From positions 124,001-188,000 of the forward strand of contig WYAX01000003.1 of assembly GCA_011525625.1 (NCBI GenBank): a stretch of DNA of 64,000 nucleotides, given 5' to 3'. This DNA comes from Nitrospira defluvii (lineage in GTDB: Bacteria; Nitrospirota; Nitrospiria; Nitrospirales; Nitrospiraceae). Each line of letters begins with the position of its first letter. Within the stretch, counting starts at the first letter, position 1. Both the position numbers and the translations under genes were made by a program. The notes under the pieces were generated by a model that was not told the origin of the DNA, did no database searches, and was given only the letters and a program-made list of their open reading frames with translations. Shown here in pieces: positions 18,743-27,559 of this stretch.

Positions 18743-18988
18743 CTACAAGGCAAACACATTGCCCTCCGTGTCCTTGCAGACGGCGAAGGAGCCCATGCCC
18801 GGCACCTCGGTCTTCGGTGTGCATACCGCCCCATCGAGTTTCTGCACCTTCGCGGCCGCCCGGCTGACCGAAGGCACCGCCACATAGTTGGTGATGCCCT
18901 GCCCCGGGTACATGCGCGGCATCAACCCGCCGTCAGGCGAGGCATCCTTCCCCCCGGTGATCGACCTGTCACGCTCCCCTTCACACAC
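18743..18988 (-). pseudogene. Remnant of a VOC family gene
   Basis: The frame encodes only the C-terminal half of a VOC (glyoxalase-like) protein: DGGLMPRMYPGQGITNYVAVPSV, then MGSFAVCKDTEGNVFAL and a stop, where relatives continue past FAL with a Trp-Glu end. The first beta-alpha-beta unit is missing and the start region (MCEGERDRS) is unlike a VOC start. It lies between the YCII pair and the ECF42 sigma gene, so it is probably a decayed member of that cluster. Confidence 0.7.
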
Positions 18989-19104
18989 TCACCGGTTTCA
19001 CAAGATAGTCGTCGGCTACGACCAAATTCGACAAGGCTTGATTATGTTTCGATACTCCACCTGATTCCTCGATTATTCAACTGGTTAGGCAAGCGATCGC
19101 CTGC

Positions 19105-20373
19105 TTAGGAGCCCTGGCCAGAGACTTCCAGCAGCCGGCGCTCAAGAAATCGCCGTTCCGGCTCCTGCCGGGTGAGACCGAGCGCCTGCTCATAGGCACG
19201 ACGTGCGTCGTCCGTCCGTCCTAACCGGCGACAGAGGTCCGCGCGCGCCGCATGGGCTAGGTGATAGGTCTGCAGTTCCCCTCGCGCGAACAGGTCATCG
19301 ATCAACCTCAGCCCCGCTTCCGGGCCGTGAAGCATCGCCACGGCGACCGCACGATTCAGTTCCACCACCGGCGATGGTTCAGCTTTGAGCAGCAAATCGT
19401 AGAGATCGACGATGCGGCGCCAGTCGGTCGCAGCCGCGCTGGCCGCCTGCGCATGGATAGAGGCGATCGCCGATTGAATCGCATAGGGGCCGACCTCCCC
19501 CATCGAGAACGCCCGCTGCACGAGTGCGGCCCCCTCCGTAATGAAATCCCTGTTCCAACGTGTTCGATCCTGATCTTCGAGCAGAATCACGTCGCCGGAT
19601 TCCGAGACGCGCGCGTCGCGCCGCGAATCCTGCAACAGCAGGAGCGCAAGCAATCCGATCGTTTCCGGGTCTGGGAGGAGTTGCACCAGGACACGAGCGA
19701 GACGAATGGCTTCTCCGGACAGATCATGGCGGGTGACGGCGTCCCCGGACGAGGCGGAATAGCCTTCGTTGAACACGAGGTAGACGACGCGCAGGACCGC
19801 GTCCACTCGCCCGGGCAACTCCTCTTGCGGCGGCACGTCATAGGGGATGTGGGCATCACGAATCTTGGCCTTGGCCCGGACAATTCGTTGCGCGATGGTC
19901 GCCGGTTTGGTCAGAAACGCCCGCGCGATTTCTTCGGTCGTCAGCCCGCAGACTTCCCGCATGGTCATGGCGATCTGCGCCTCCGGCGTCAGGGCAGGGT
20001 GGCAGCAAATAAAGATCAGCCGCAGCCGGTCGTCCTCCACCGAATGTTCGTCGAGCGACTCGGCATCGAGGCTGATCGTAGCGGTTTCAAGTTGACGGGC
20101 GAGTTCTTCCAGGGATGCGTCGAAGCGAGCGCGGCGGCGCATGCCATCAATGGCTTTAAACCGGCCGGTGGACACGAGCCAGGCCCGTGGATTCGCGGGG
20201 ATCCCCTCCCGCTCCCACTGCTCCACAGCCACCGTAAAGGCTTCGTGCAGCGCTTCTTCCGCCGCGTCGAAATCGCCGAGCAGACGAATCAGCGTCGCGA
20301 GGACCTGCCGCGACTGGGTCCGGTACAGCTCCTCGACCGCCGCGCGGAGAGATGTGGATGACTCCTCGCTCAT
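19105..20373 (-). CDS. ECF42-type RNA polymerase sigma factor
   Basis: 422 residues. Sigma region 2 (AVEELYRTQSRQVLATLIRLLGDFDAAEEALHEAF) and region 4 helix-turn-helix (MREVCGLTTEEIARAFLTKPATIAQRIVRAK) occupy the first ~185 residues. The long C-terminal extension (~190-422; LVFNEGYSASSGD, AIASIHAQAASAAATDW, LYDLLLKAEPSPVVELNRAVA) is the DUF6596/TPR-like part typical of ECF42. In that group the extension is needed for activity and no classical anti-sigma factor is encoded; none is seen here. Genomic link with the DGPF proteins downstream supports the call. Confidence 0.95.
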   Translation of the reverse strand: MSEESSTSLRAAVEELYRTQSRQVLATLIRLLGDFDAAEEALHEAFTVAVEQWEREGIPANPRAWLVSTGRFKAIDGMRRRARFDASLEELARQLETATISLDAESLDEHSVEDDRLRLIFICCHPALTPEAQIAMTMREVCGLTTEEIARAFLTKPATIAQRIVRAKAKIRDAHIPYDVPPQEELPGRVDAVLRVVYLVFNEGYSASSGDAVTRHDLSGEAIRLARVLVQLLPDPETIGLLALLLLQDSRRDARVSESGDVILLEDQDRTRWNRDFITEGAALVQRAFSMGEVGPYAIQSAIASIHAQAASAAATDWRRIVDLYDLLLKAEPSPVVELNRAVAVAMLHGPEAGLRLIDDLFARGELQTYHLAHAARADLCRRLGRTDDARRAYEQALGLTRQEPERRFLERRLLEVSGQGS

Positions 20374-20432
20374 GACAAGGCCCCTCGCGGACAGGCACAG
20401 CAGAGTCCCTGCCCGCAGTCACGGGATTCGCC

Positions 20433-20756
20433 TCACGTCCGGCCGAGTTGGGCCTTCGCTGCCTGGCTCATCATGTCCGGCTTCCAAGGTGGGTCCCATA
20501 CGAGATCGACGTCGACCGAGCGTGCCTCGGACAACTCGCGCATGATCGCCGAATGCACCATTTCCATCAATAACTCTTCCATCGGGCAGGCGGGCGTGGT
20601 CATCGTCATGGTGACATGCACCTGACCATCACGCACCTCGCTGCCATAGACCAACCCCAGGTCGACGATGTTGATCCCCAACTCGGGATCCACCACCTGA
20701 CGCAGGGCCTCCGTCACCCGAGGGTCTGATCCTGTTGCGTGTTTCTCTGTGGTCAT
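20433..20756 (-). CDS. DUF59 / metal-sulfur cluster assembly factor (SufT/PaaD-like)
   Basis: 107 residues from ATG 20756 (GGGAG 7 bases upstream). Core: VVDPELGINIVDLGLVYGSEV and TMTTPACPMEELLMEMV, the DUF59 (MIP18) signature with its conserved Cys in the T-P-x-C-P motif. Such proteins help mature Fe-S proteins. The next gene upstream is an NnrS-like membrane protein, then a hemerythrin protein, a group suited to nitric-oxide or Fe-S stress. Confidence 0.9.
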   Translation of the reverse strand: MTTEKHATGSDPRVTEALRQVVDPELGINIVDLGLVYGSEVRDGQVHVTMTMTTPACPMEELLMEMVHSAIMRELSEARSVDVDLVWDPPWKPDMMSQAAKAQLGRT

Positions 20757-20808
20757 CCAAGGCTCCCTTGTGCTGAGCACGACACCATTTTCATCCTCAT
20801 CGTCCGCA

Positions 20809-21909
20809 TCAGGTCGGCGCGCGAGTCGTGGCACCGGACCGATCCGGCAGGCTCCCCAACGCCGTGACCGTATTCGCAAGAAACAGCACCAGCGTGACGG
20901 CATTCAACAACCCGCCCATTTGCCGTCCCGCACCCCACCCAGCCGCGTCACCGACCAGCCGCATCAGCAACGTCGCCTGCAACAGCACCACATGCGCATA
21001 AAACAACGGACGATACGTCATCCGCGCACCGAGCACCGCCGGAAAGATGATCGGCGCATGGGCAAAGATCATCGCGAACACGAAGCCCAGAAAAAACGCG
21101 TGCAAGATGACGTCGTACTGTGGCCCCACCGGCACACCGCCATAGCTCAAGGCCGCCAACCCGCTTATGCCCAACCAGGCATAGCCACTGAGCAGGCAGA
21201 CGGCGATAAAGCGCGTCAGCCCGGTTTGTCGGACCGTTCGCCTGGCAATGTCATGACGACCTAACCACAGGGCCAGGCCGATACACCCCGCACCGGCCAG
21301 ACGAACCCCGGCGTCGAACGACCATTCCAACAGAAGCAGCCCACTCAGAAGCAGTCCCACCAGAAACAGGAATACTGCCTGAGCCCCTCTCGGCACCTGC
21401 TGCAACCGGGCGAGCTCCAACCGTTCACCGGCAATGGTGATGAGCAGAAAGGCCGCCCACCAGAAGACGACCAGAAAGACGGGCCGACCGAGCAACCAAA
21501 GCAGATTGCCCAACAGCCACACGACGGCACCCACGCCCATCGTCGATGTGTACAGTGCCGGATGCCGACGGATGATGGCCGCAAAGATCGCAACCAGACC
21601 TGCACTGCCGCCCAGCATCAACAGTCGTGCCACGACCAGCGGACCGCCTGCAACCAAGACCAGCGCGCCAAGACCAGTGAGGAGCGGCGCCGCATAGGCC
21701 CAACGCTGGCCGAGAGCCACCGCACGCTCCAGACTAATCAATGTCCCGAGAAAACCCGAAACCATCAGCGGACCATGCAAAAACGAGAAGTCCGGACGAG
21801 GGAGCGGAACATTCCAGCCGAGACGGGCGAGTCCGGCCCAGACCCCCGTCAGCAAGGCCATCATGCCGAGTGCGAGGAGCGGGAGCCGTCGCGGGTGGCG
21901 GATCGTCAT
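20809..21909 (-). CDS. NnrS-like integral membrane protein
   Basis: 366 residues, almost entirely hydrophobic, about ten to twelve membrane spans. The second half has QYDVILHAFFLGFVFAMIF followed by AHAPIIFPAVLG, the His-containing pair of helices typical of NnrS, a haem/copper membrane protein linked to nitric oxide tolerance. It is 22 bases from the hemerythrin gene and 52 from DUF59. Assignment to NnrS itself or to a wider NnrS-like family is not settled by sequence reading. Confidence 0.8.
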   Translation of the reverse strand: MTIRHPRRLPLLALGMMALLTGVWAGLARLGWNVPLPRPDFSFLHGPLMVSGFLGTLISLERAVALGQRWAYAAPLLTGLGALVLVAGGPLVVARLLMLGGSAGLVAIFAAIIRRHPALYTSTMGVGAVVWLLGNLLWLLGRPVFLVVFWWAAFLLITIAGERLELARLQQVPRGAQAVFLFLVGLLLSGLLLLEWSFDAGVRLAGAGCIGLALWLGRHDIARRTVRQTGLTRFIAVCLLSGYAWLGISGLAALSYGGVPVGPQYDVILHAFFLGFVFAMIFAHAPIIFPAVLGARMTYRPLFYAHVVLLQATLLMRLVGDAAGWGAGRQMGGLLNAVTLVLFLANTVTALGSLPDRSGATTRAPT

Positions 21910-21931
21910 CGTGTCGGACCCTTGCGCAGTG

Positions 21932-22480
21932 TCATCGTGGCTCGATCACGTCAAGTGCAGCGATCGGTTCCAGGCGATACCCCGCCCGAGCCAACGCGCC
22001 TTCCAAGGTTTTCATGACCGCCGGGCTGTCGGAATGCCGCATGACGATCGGAAGCGGCGCGGCCTGCAGGGCAGCCAGCAGCGGTTCCATCTCGTCGGTC
22101 GGCAACCGGTCGCAGAGGGAGTAGAGTCCCTCCGGACCTTCTTCCAATGGATTGTGGTCTGAGAGGATCCGGCGAATCGTCGCCAGGATCTGAGGCGTCG
22201 GGGTGGGCATGAGCAACGTCGCCAGCGCACCATGGTCGAGCCGTAGCTTTGCCGCCACCGGCAACGGGGCCCCGCCACGCCAGCGCTGCACCGCAGGCAA
22301 CAACAGCTTTTCTTCCATGCCGATGTGCCTGAGCAGTCCTGCGCGAAATTGATCGTAGGTTGTCTGATCAATCTGATCGGCAGTGGCTGCCGACGAGCAC
22401 AACAGCCCGTCCAGTCGTCGGTGATCCTCTGCCAGCAAGGTCGTGATGGGTCCCGGCCGTTCCTTGTCTGTCTCTGCCAT
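21932..22480 (-). CDS. Hemerythrin (HHE) domain protein
   Basis: 182 residues from ATG 22480 (an in-frame ATG at 22519 would add 13). The four-helix metal-binding pattern is present: LLAEDHRRLDGLL, LLRHIGMEEKLLLP, LRLDHGALATLL and LSDHNPLEEGPEGLY, giving the His and Glu ligands of a di-iron site. The C-terminal ~50 residues (PLPIVMRHSDSPAVMKTL) are separate. Proteins of this kind sense or bind O2 or NO or repair Fe-S clusters; NnrS-like and DUF59 neighbours favour a nitrosative stress role. Confidence 0.9.
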   Translation of the reverse strand: MAETDKERPGPITTLLAEDHRRLDGLLCSSAATADQIDQTTYDQFRAGLLRHIGMEEKLLLPAVQRWRGGAPLPVAAKLRLDHGALATLLMPTPTPQILATIRRILSDHNPLEEGPEGLYSLCDRLPTDEMEPLLAALQAAPLPIVMRHSDSPAVMKTLEGALARAGYRLEPIAALDVIEPR

Positions 22481-22657
22481 CCCTTGGCTTCCGTCGTACG
22501 CTCGACTCGCTGGTCTCATGACCGGTCAGCTCGCCTCTTCATCAGCGACAGACCCTACTGCCTGGGGGGCAGACTGTCAACGTTCCGGACGGGGAGGCGA
22601 GAGGAATGATCCAACGAGGCGAAAGGCTGGGAGGAGGCAGCCGGACCAACGAGCCGG

Positions 22658-24130
22658 TCATCCACGGCCAGGTGGTACCACATCGGTCGCTGGGACTGCT
22701 GGTCCTCGCGTTCCCGGCGCCTGTCCCGGCTGCTGTTGCGCCATGTCCAGCGGTGACCATCCACCACCCAGCGCTTTGTAGAGTTGCACCACGGACACCA
22801 ATTGCAGCCGGTGGGTGCCGGTCAGGGCCAGTTCCGCCTCAAACAAATTGCGTTGCGCAACCAGCACATCAAGGTAATTGGCCAGCCCTCCCTTGTAGCG
22901 AAGATTCGCCAGCCGCAAGGCCGACCGTAACGCGTCGACCTGCTGCGCCTGCGCGTCCCGCTGTTCCCGCGCCGTACGCACCGCGACGAGGGCATCCTCC
23001 ACTTCGCGAAACGCGACCAGCACCGCCTGTTCGTATCGCGCCAGCACCTCACGACTCTGGGCCTCGGCTGCGTCCTGTTGAAAGCCGAGAATTTGCGCAT
23101 TCAGCAACGGCCCCGCCAATCCTGGCCCCACCACCCCGAACGCCGTCTCGTCGGCAACCAGCCGCGACAATTGCGGACTGGCTACGCCCAGAATGCCGGT
23201 GATACTCAGCTTCGGAAATCGATCCGCCTTGGCCACGCCGATCCTTGCCGTGGCCGCAGCCAATTCCTGTTCGGCCTGCACCAGATCGGGGCGGCGCTGG
23301 AGCAATTCCGATGGAAGACCCGCAGGGACGTCCGGCGGCAACACCTGCTCCGTCAGGGAACGGCCCCGCGCCACCTGCCCCGGCGGTCGCCCGAGGAGAA
23401 CGCTCAGCTGGTTCTCCTGCTGTACCATCTGTCTGGTCAACTCCGCCGCCCGGGCCGCAGCGTTGGCCCGTTCCGCCTCGAATTGATCCGCGTCGATGCG
23501 CGAAATCATGCCCTGCCGCAGTCGAGCCTCGGCAATCCGGACCGATTCCTCCCAGGACTTCAGCGTGCGCTGTGCGACGCCAAGCTGCATATCGAACTGC
23601 AGCAACTCGAAATAGGCTTCCGCCACACCGCTCACAAGTTGCAGCACCACCGCGCGCCGGGCCTCTTCCCTGGCTAACAGGTCTCCCCTCGCGGCCTCGT
23701 TTGAACGGCGAACTCGTCCCCAGATATCCAACTCCCAGGACAAATTGCCTTGGAGGTAGTAGTTGAATGGATTGGGAAAGCCCGGAAACAGAAAGTTCGC
23801 CTTCCGACCGAAGGAGGGCGCATTGGCCGTGATATCGGCCTTCGGGGCGAAATCCATTTTCGAAATGAACAGGCGCGATTGGAATTCCTCGACGGACGCC
23901 ACCGCCCGCTGCAGGTCCTTGTTCTCCGCGAGTGCAATGCGAATGAGGCGGCGCAATTCCTCATCCTGCAACAGGTCCCACCAGGGAAGATTGGCGAAGG
24001 ACTCCGTTTCCTGAGCCGAGACCGCCATTCGGAAACCGTTCGGCACCTGCAGGTCCGGACGGGAGTAGTCGGGGCCGACCGCACAGCCGGTCAACATAAC
24101 GAGCCCGATGATGAAGGCGACAATACGCAT
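22658..24130 (-). CDS. RND efflux outer-membrane lipoprotein (OprM/NodT family), operon 2
   Basis: 490 residues; lipobox MLTGC (Cys16) then AVGPDYSRPDLQVP. The OEP domains match the operon 1 copy almost residue for residue over long stretches (NYYLQGNLSWELDIWGR, LPSELLQRRPD, NLRYKGGLANYLDVL). The C-terminus is an extra Gln/Gly/Pro-rich tail. It starts 12 bases after the STAS gene and completes the tripartite pump of operon 2. Confidence 0.95.
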   Translation of the reverse strand: MRIVAFIIGLVMLTGCAVGPDYSRPDLQVPNGFRMAVSAQETESFANLPWWDLLQDEELRRLIRIALAENKDLQRAVASVEEFQSRLFISKMDFAPKADITANAPSFGRKANFLFPGFPNPFNYYLQGNLSWELDIWGRVRRSNEAARGDLLAREEARRAVVLQLVSGVAEAYFELLQFDMQLGVAQRTLKSWEESVRIAEARLRQGMISRIDADQFEAERANAAARAAELTRQMVQQENQLSVLLGRPPGQVARGRSLTEQVLPPDVPAGLPSELLQRRPDLVQAEQELAAATARIGVAKADRFPKLSITGILGVASPQLSRLVADETAFGVVGPGLAGPLLNAQILGFQQDAAEAQSREVLARYEQAVLVAFREVEDALVAVRTAREQRDAQAQQVDALRSALRLANLRYKGGLANYLDVLVAQRNLFEAELALTGTHRLQLVSVVQLYKALGGGWSPLDMAQQQPGQAPGTRGPAVPATDVVPPGRG

Positions 24131-24142
24131 GATCGACCAATC

Positions 24143-24448
24143 CTATGCGGGATCGCACTGGCCGGACGCCCCGACCGGTCCCGTCCCGGTGATTTCACCC
24201 ACGATGTGCCTGGTGCAGCAGCCATGGGCGATCAAGGCCGCGCCTTCCCGCCACATCCTGGCCAACAGGGCCTTGCCCTCCTCCGAAATGAACGTGATGC
24301 CGACCAGTTCCACGACGGGAGCGAACATCCCGGACTGCCGTACGGTTTGCCATACCCGTTCCAGTTCCGTCACCCAAGGCCCGCTCAAACTTCCCTCCAG
24401 GGTCAGACGAGCGGAATCTCCAGTCTGCTCCGACGTAATCTTCAGCAT
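24143..24448 (-). CDS. STAS domain protein inside efflux operon 2
   Basis: 101 residues from ATG 24448 (GGAG 4 bases upstream). MLKITSEQTGDSARLTLEGSL, SGPWVTELERVW and VVELVGITFISEEGKALLARMW follow the STAS fold of anti-sigma factor antagonists (SpoIIAA). The conserved Asp-Ser of phosphorylated antagonists is replaced by V-G-I-T-F-I-S, so the switch residue may be Thr or Ser or absent. It ends with a Cys-containing tail (HGCCTRHIVG). It lies 10 bases after the pump gene and 12 before the outer-membrane gene. Confidence 0.82.
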   Translation of the reverse strand: MLKITSEQTGDSARLTLEGSLSGPWVTELERVWQTVRQSGMFAPVVELVGITFISEEGKALLARMWREGAALIAHGCCTRHIVGEITGTGPVGASGQCDPA

Positions 24449-24458
24449 GGTTCTCCAT

Positions 24459-27400
24459 TCACCCCTTTGCACCGGCAAGCTGCAAGTTAGGCTCCTCCGC
24501 GGCTTCAAGCTCCTCCGCCGGCTGATGTCGCGTCGCGATCAAGGAATAAAACACCGGCACGACGAACAAGGTAAACAGCGTCCCGACCGTCATACCTGTG
24601 ACCAGGACCATTCCGATACTGTTCCGCGCCGCCGCGCCGGGCCCCGACACCAACACCAACGGCAGGTGGCCGAATACCGTCGCCGCCGAGGTCATCAACA
24701 CCGGCCGCAGTCTCGTCATGGCCGCTTCACGCAAGGCCGCCGTCTTGGATAGGCCGCGCGCCTGCAAGGTGTTGGCGAACTCCACGATCAGAATGCCGTT
24801 CTTCGCGATCAACCCCACCAGCGTAATCAAACCGACTTGCGAATAGATGTTGATCGTGGTCAGATCCAAAAAACTGAACACCAGCGCCCCGGAGATAGCC
24901 AACGGCACCGAGCCCAGCAGCACGATCAACGGATCGCGAAAACTCTTAAACTGCGCGGCGAGCACCAGATAAATCAGCACGACCGCAAACCCCAGCGTCA
25001 CGATCAGCGCCGACCCCTCATGCCTGATCTGGCGCGACTCGCCGGCATAATCGAGGGTCGCGCGAGAACCGGCGGCAGCCGCGGCAGCTGTTTCCAGCAC
25101 CCGTAGCGCTTCGTCCTTCGTTACTCCCGGTTTCACTCCGCCGAAGATGCGGACCGCATTGCGTTGCTGAAAACGATTCAAGGTTCGCGGAGCAGTGCTG
25201 GTCTCAATGCGGGTAAACGTCGAAACCGGGACCAACTGCCCGCCGGGCGTCTTGATTTTCAAGTCGAGCAGCGGGTCGAGTGTCGCCCGATCCTTGTCGC
25301 CGATCTGTGGGATGACCTTGTAGCTCCGGTCATAGAAATTGAACCGGTTCACATAGGCGCCGCCGAGCAACGTGCCCAGCTCCTGCCCGACACGGGCCAG
25401 GTCGAATCCCAAGTCGGCCAGCCGTTCCCGATCGATCACGACCCGAGCCTCGGGCAAATCGATCTTGAGGTCCGTGTCGACGTAGAGGAATTTTCCGCTG
25501 TGCCAACCGGCCCCCAGCACGGCCCCGGTGGTTTCCAGCAACTGCTCGGCAGGTAACTGACTTTCCAGGATCAGTTCGACATCATACTGTCCCGGCGTCG
25601 GCAGCGGCGGATCGAGCCGCGGAAAGACCCGCAGACCGGGGATTTGCGACACGGCGCCATACACCTCGCCGTACATCAGCTCGGTCGACCGAGACCGTTC
25701 GCGCCAATCCTTCGCCACCAACCCGCCGAACCCGCCCCACGAGGAGGTCAGCGACCAGGTAAAGCGCGCTTCGGGAAACGCTCGAAGCGTCTCGATCACC
25801 TTCAAGGAATCCCGATTCGTGGCCGCCACCGTCGAATCCGGCGCCGCTTCGAGAAACAGGCTGATGTGACTCTGATCTTCTACCGGCGCCAACTCCTGCC
25901 GCGAGAATTGGTACAGCGGCCAGGCGGCCACCATCACCAACAGGGCCGCGACGACGATCGTCCAGCGCATCTCCAAGGCGCCGTCAAGCAGGCGACCGTA
26001 CCCCGCGCGCGTGGCGTCGAAGACCCGATTCACCAACGTGGTCAATCGCCCTTCCTTACCTTCAGGATGCACAAAGTACGAACTCATCACCGGCGAGAGC
26101 GTGATCGCCACCACGCCGGACAGGACCACGGCGGCAGCCAGGGTCATCGCGAACTCCAAGAATAACGACCCGGTTAAGCCGCCCTGAAACCCGATCGGCG
26201 CGTAGACCGCGGCCAGCGTGATCGTCATGGCGATAATGGGCCCGACCAGCTCGCGCGAGCCCAATAACGCAGCCTGCATACGGGATTTTCCTTCGCGTAC
26301 GTGCCGCTCGACGTTCTCGACGACCACGATGGCATCGTCCACCACCAAACCCACCGACAACACGATGGCGAGAATCGTCAACAGATTCAGGCTGAAACCG
26401 AACGCATACATGAAGATCGCCGCACCGACCAACGACACGGGCATGGCCACCAACGGCACCAAGGCCGTCCGCACCGAACCCATGAACAGAAACACCACCG
26501 TGGCCACGATCAGAATCGTTTCGCCGAGCGTCTTGGTGATTTCCGCCAGGGCGCTCCGCATGAACATGGTGCCGTCCCACACCAACTGCATGTCGATGTC
26601 CTTCGGCAGGGTGGGGCGAATCCGGTCCATTTCCTCCCGCAGCCGGTGCGCCACTTCGATCTCGTTCGAACCGACCAATGGCCAGATGCCGAGATACACC
26701 CCTTCCGTGCGGTTGTACTTGGCGACCATCTCGGCTTCCTCAGCCCCGTTCTCCACTCGCGCCACGTCTCTCAGCCGCACGATGGCCCCGCCGCGATCCG
26801 TAACGATGAGGTCTTCGAACTCTTCCGTACTCCGTAGGTCCGTGTTGGCCAGAAGATTGACCTGCACGAGGTTGCCCTTCGTCCGACCGACGGCCGCCAG
26901 GTAGTTGTTCCGCCGCAACGCCGCTTGCACATCGCCGGGCGAGAGGTTGTAGGCCGCGAGACGGTCCGGATCGATCCAGACACGCATGGCGATCTGACGC
27001 CCGCCTTCGATGGTCACGCGTTGCACACCGGTCAGGGTGGCGAATTGCGGCTGGAGCGACCGCAGCAGCCAGTCGGTCAAGGCCGGGACCGTGCGCTCCG
27101 CTGACGTGAAACTCAGATAAAACGAGGCATAGGGACGATCCGCCCGTTGCACCTCGACCGCAGGTGGCTCCGCCTCGGACGGCAGCTCCGAGCGGACCTG
27201 TTGCAGCCGCGCGGTCACTTCGGCCAGCGCCGCCGTGCTGTTATGGTTGAGCTTTAGATGCACCGTCACGGTACTCATCCCGGCACGGCTGGTGGACTCC
27301 AGATAGTCGACCCCGCTGATGGCCGACACCACCCGCTCGATCGGCGTGGTCAGAAACCCCCGCACCGTCTCGGCGCTGGCCCCGTAATAGACCGTGGTGA

Positions 27401-27542
27401 TGATGATCGACGAGCTTTCGATCTTGGGATATTGCTGCACCGGGAGCGTGGTCAGTGCGCGCCAGCCGACGAGCACGATGACCAGGTTGATCACCACGGC
27501 CAACACCGGGTGTTTGATGAAGACATCGGTAAACGAACGCAT
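24459..27542 (-). CDS. RND efflux pump, HAE1 family, operon 2
   Basis: About 1027 residues; begins MRSFTDVFIKHPVLAVVINL, with proton-relay Asp pair in GLVVDDAIVVVENVERHV, and LITLVGLIAKNGILIVEFAN in the second half. The sequence differs strongly from the operon 1 pump (for example VQQYPKIESSSIIITTVYYG), so it belongs to a different HAE1 branch (MdtB/MexK-like in appearance). ATG 27542 has GAGAGG upstream; a GTG at 27563 overlaps the adaptor stop and is the alternative start. Confidence 0.95.
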   Translation of the reverse strand: MRSFTDVFIKHPVLAVVINLVIVLVGWRALTTLPVQQYPKIESSSIIITTVYYGASAETVRGFLTTPIERVVSAISGVDYLESTSRAGMSTVTVHLKLNHNSTAALAEVTARLQQVRSELPSEAEPPAVEVQRADRPYASFYLSFTSAERTVPALTDWLLRSLQPQFATLTGVQRVTIEGGRQIAMRVWIDPDRLAAYNLSPGDVQAALRRNNYLAAVGRTKGNLVQVNLLANTDLRSTEEFEDLIVTDRGGAIVRLRDVARVENGAEEAEMVAKYNRTEGVYLGIWPLVGSNEIEVAHRLREEMDRIRPTLPKDIDMQLVWDGTMFMRSALAEITKTLGETILIVATVVFLFMGSVRTALVPLVAMPVSLVGAAIFMYAFGFSLNLLTILAIVLSVGLVVDDAIVVVENVERHVREGKSRMQAALLGSRELVGPIIAMTITLAAVYAPIGFQGGLTGSLFLEFAMTLAAAVVLSGVVAITLSPVMSSYFVHPEGKEGRLTTLVNRVFDATRAGYGRLLDGALEMRWTIVVAALLVMVAAWPLYQFSRQELAPVEDQSHISLFLEAAPDSTVAATNRDSLKVIETLRAFPEARFTWSLTSSWGGFGGLVAKDWRERSRSTELMYGEVYGAVSQIPGLRVFPRLDPPLPTPGQYDVELILESQLPAEQLLETTGAVLGAGWHSGKFLYVDTDLKIDLPEARVVIDRERLADLGFDLARVGQELGTLLGGAYVNRFNFYDRSYKVIPQIGDKDRATLDPLLDLKIKTPGGQLVPVSTFTRIETSTAPRTLNRFQQRNAVRIFGGVKPGVTKDEALRVLETAAAAAAGSRATLDYAGESRQIRHEGSALIVTLGFAVVLIYLVLAAQFKSFRDPLIVLLGSVPLAISGALVFSFLDLTTINIYSQVGLITLVGLIAKNGILIVEFANTLQARGLSKTAALREAAMTRLRPVLMTSAATVFGHLPLVLVSGPGAAARNSIGMVLVTGMTVGTLFTLFVVPVFYSLIATRHQPAEELEAAEEPNLQLAGAKG

Positions 27543-27559
27543 GGTCGGGCCTCTCTGAC

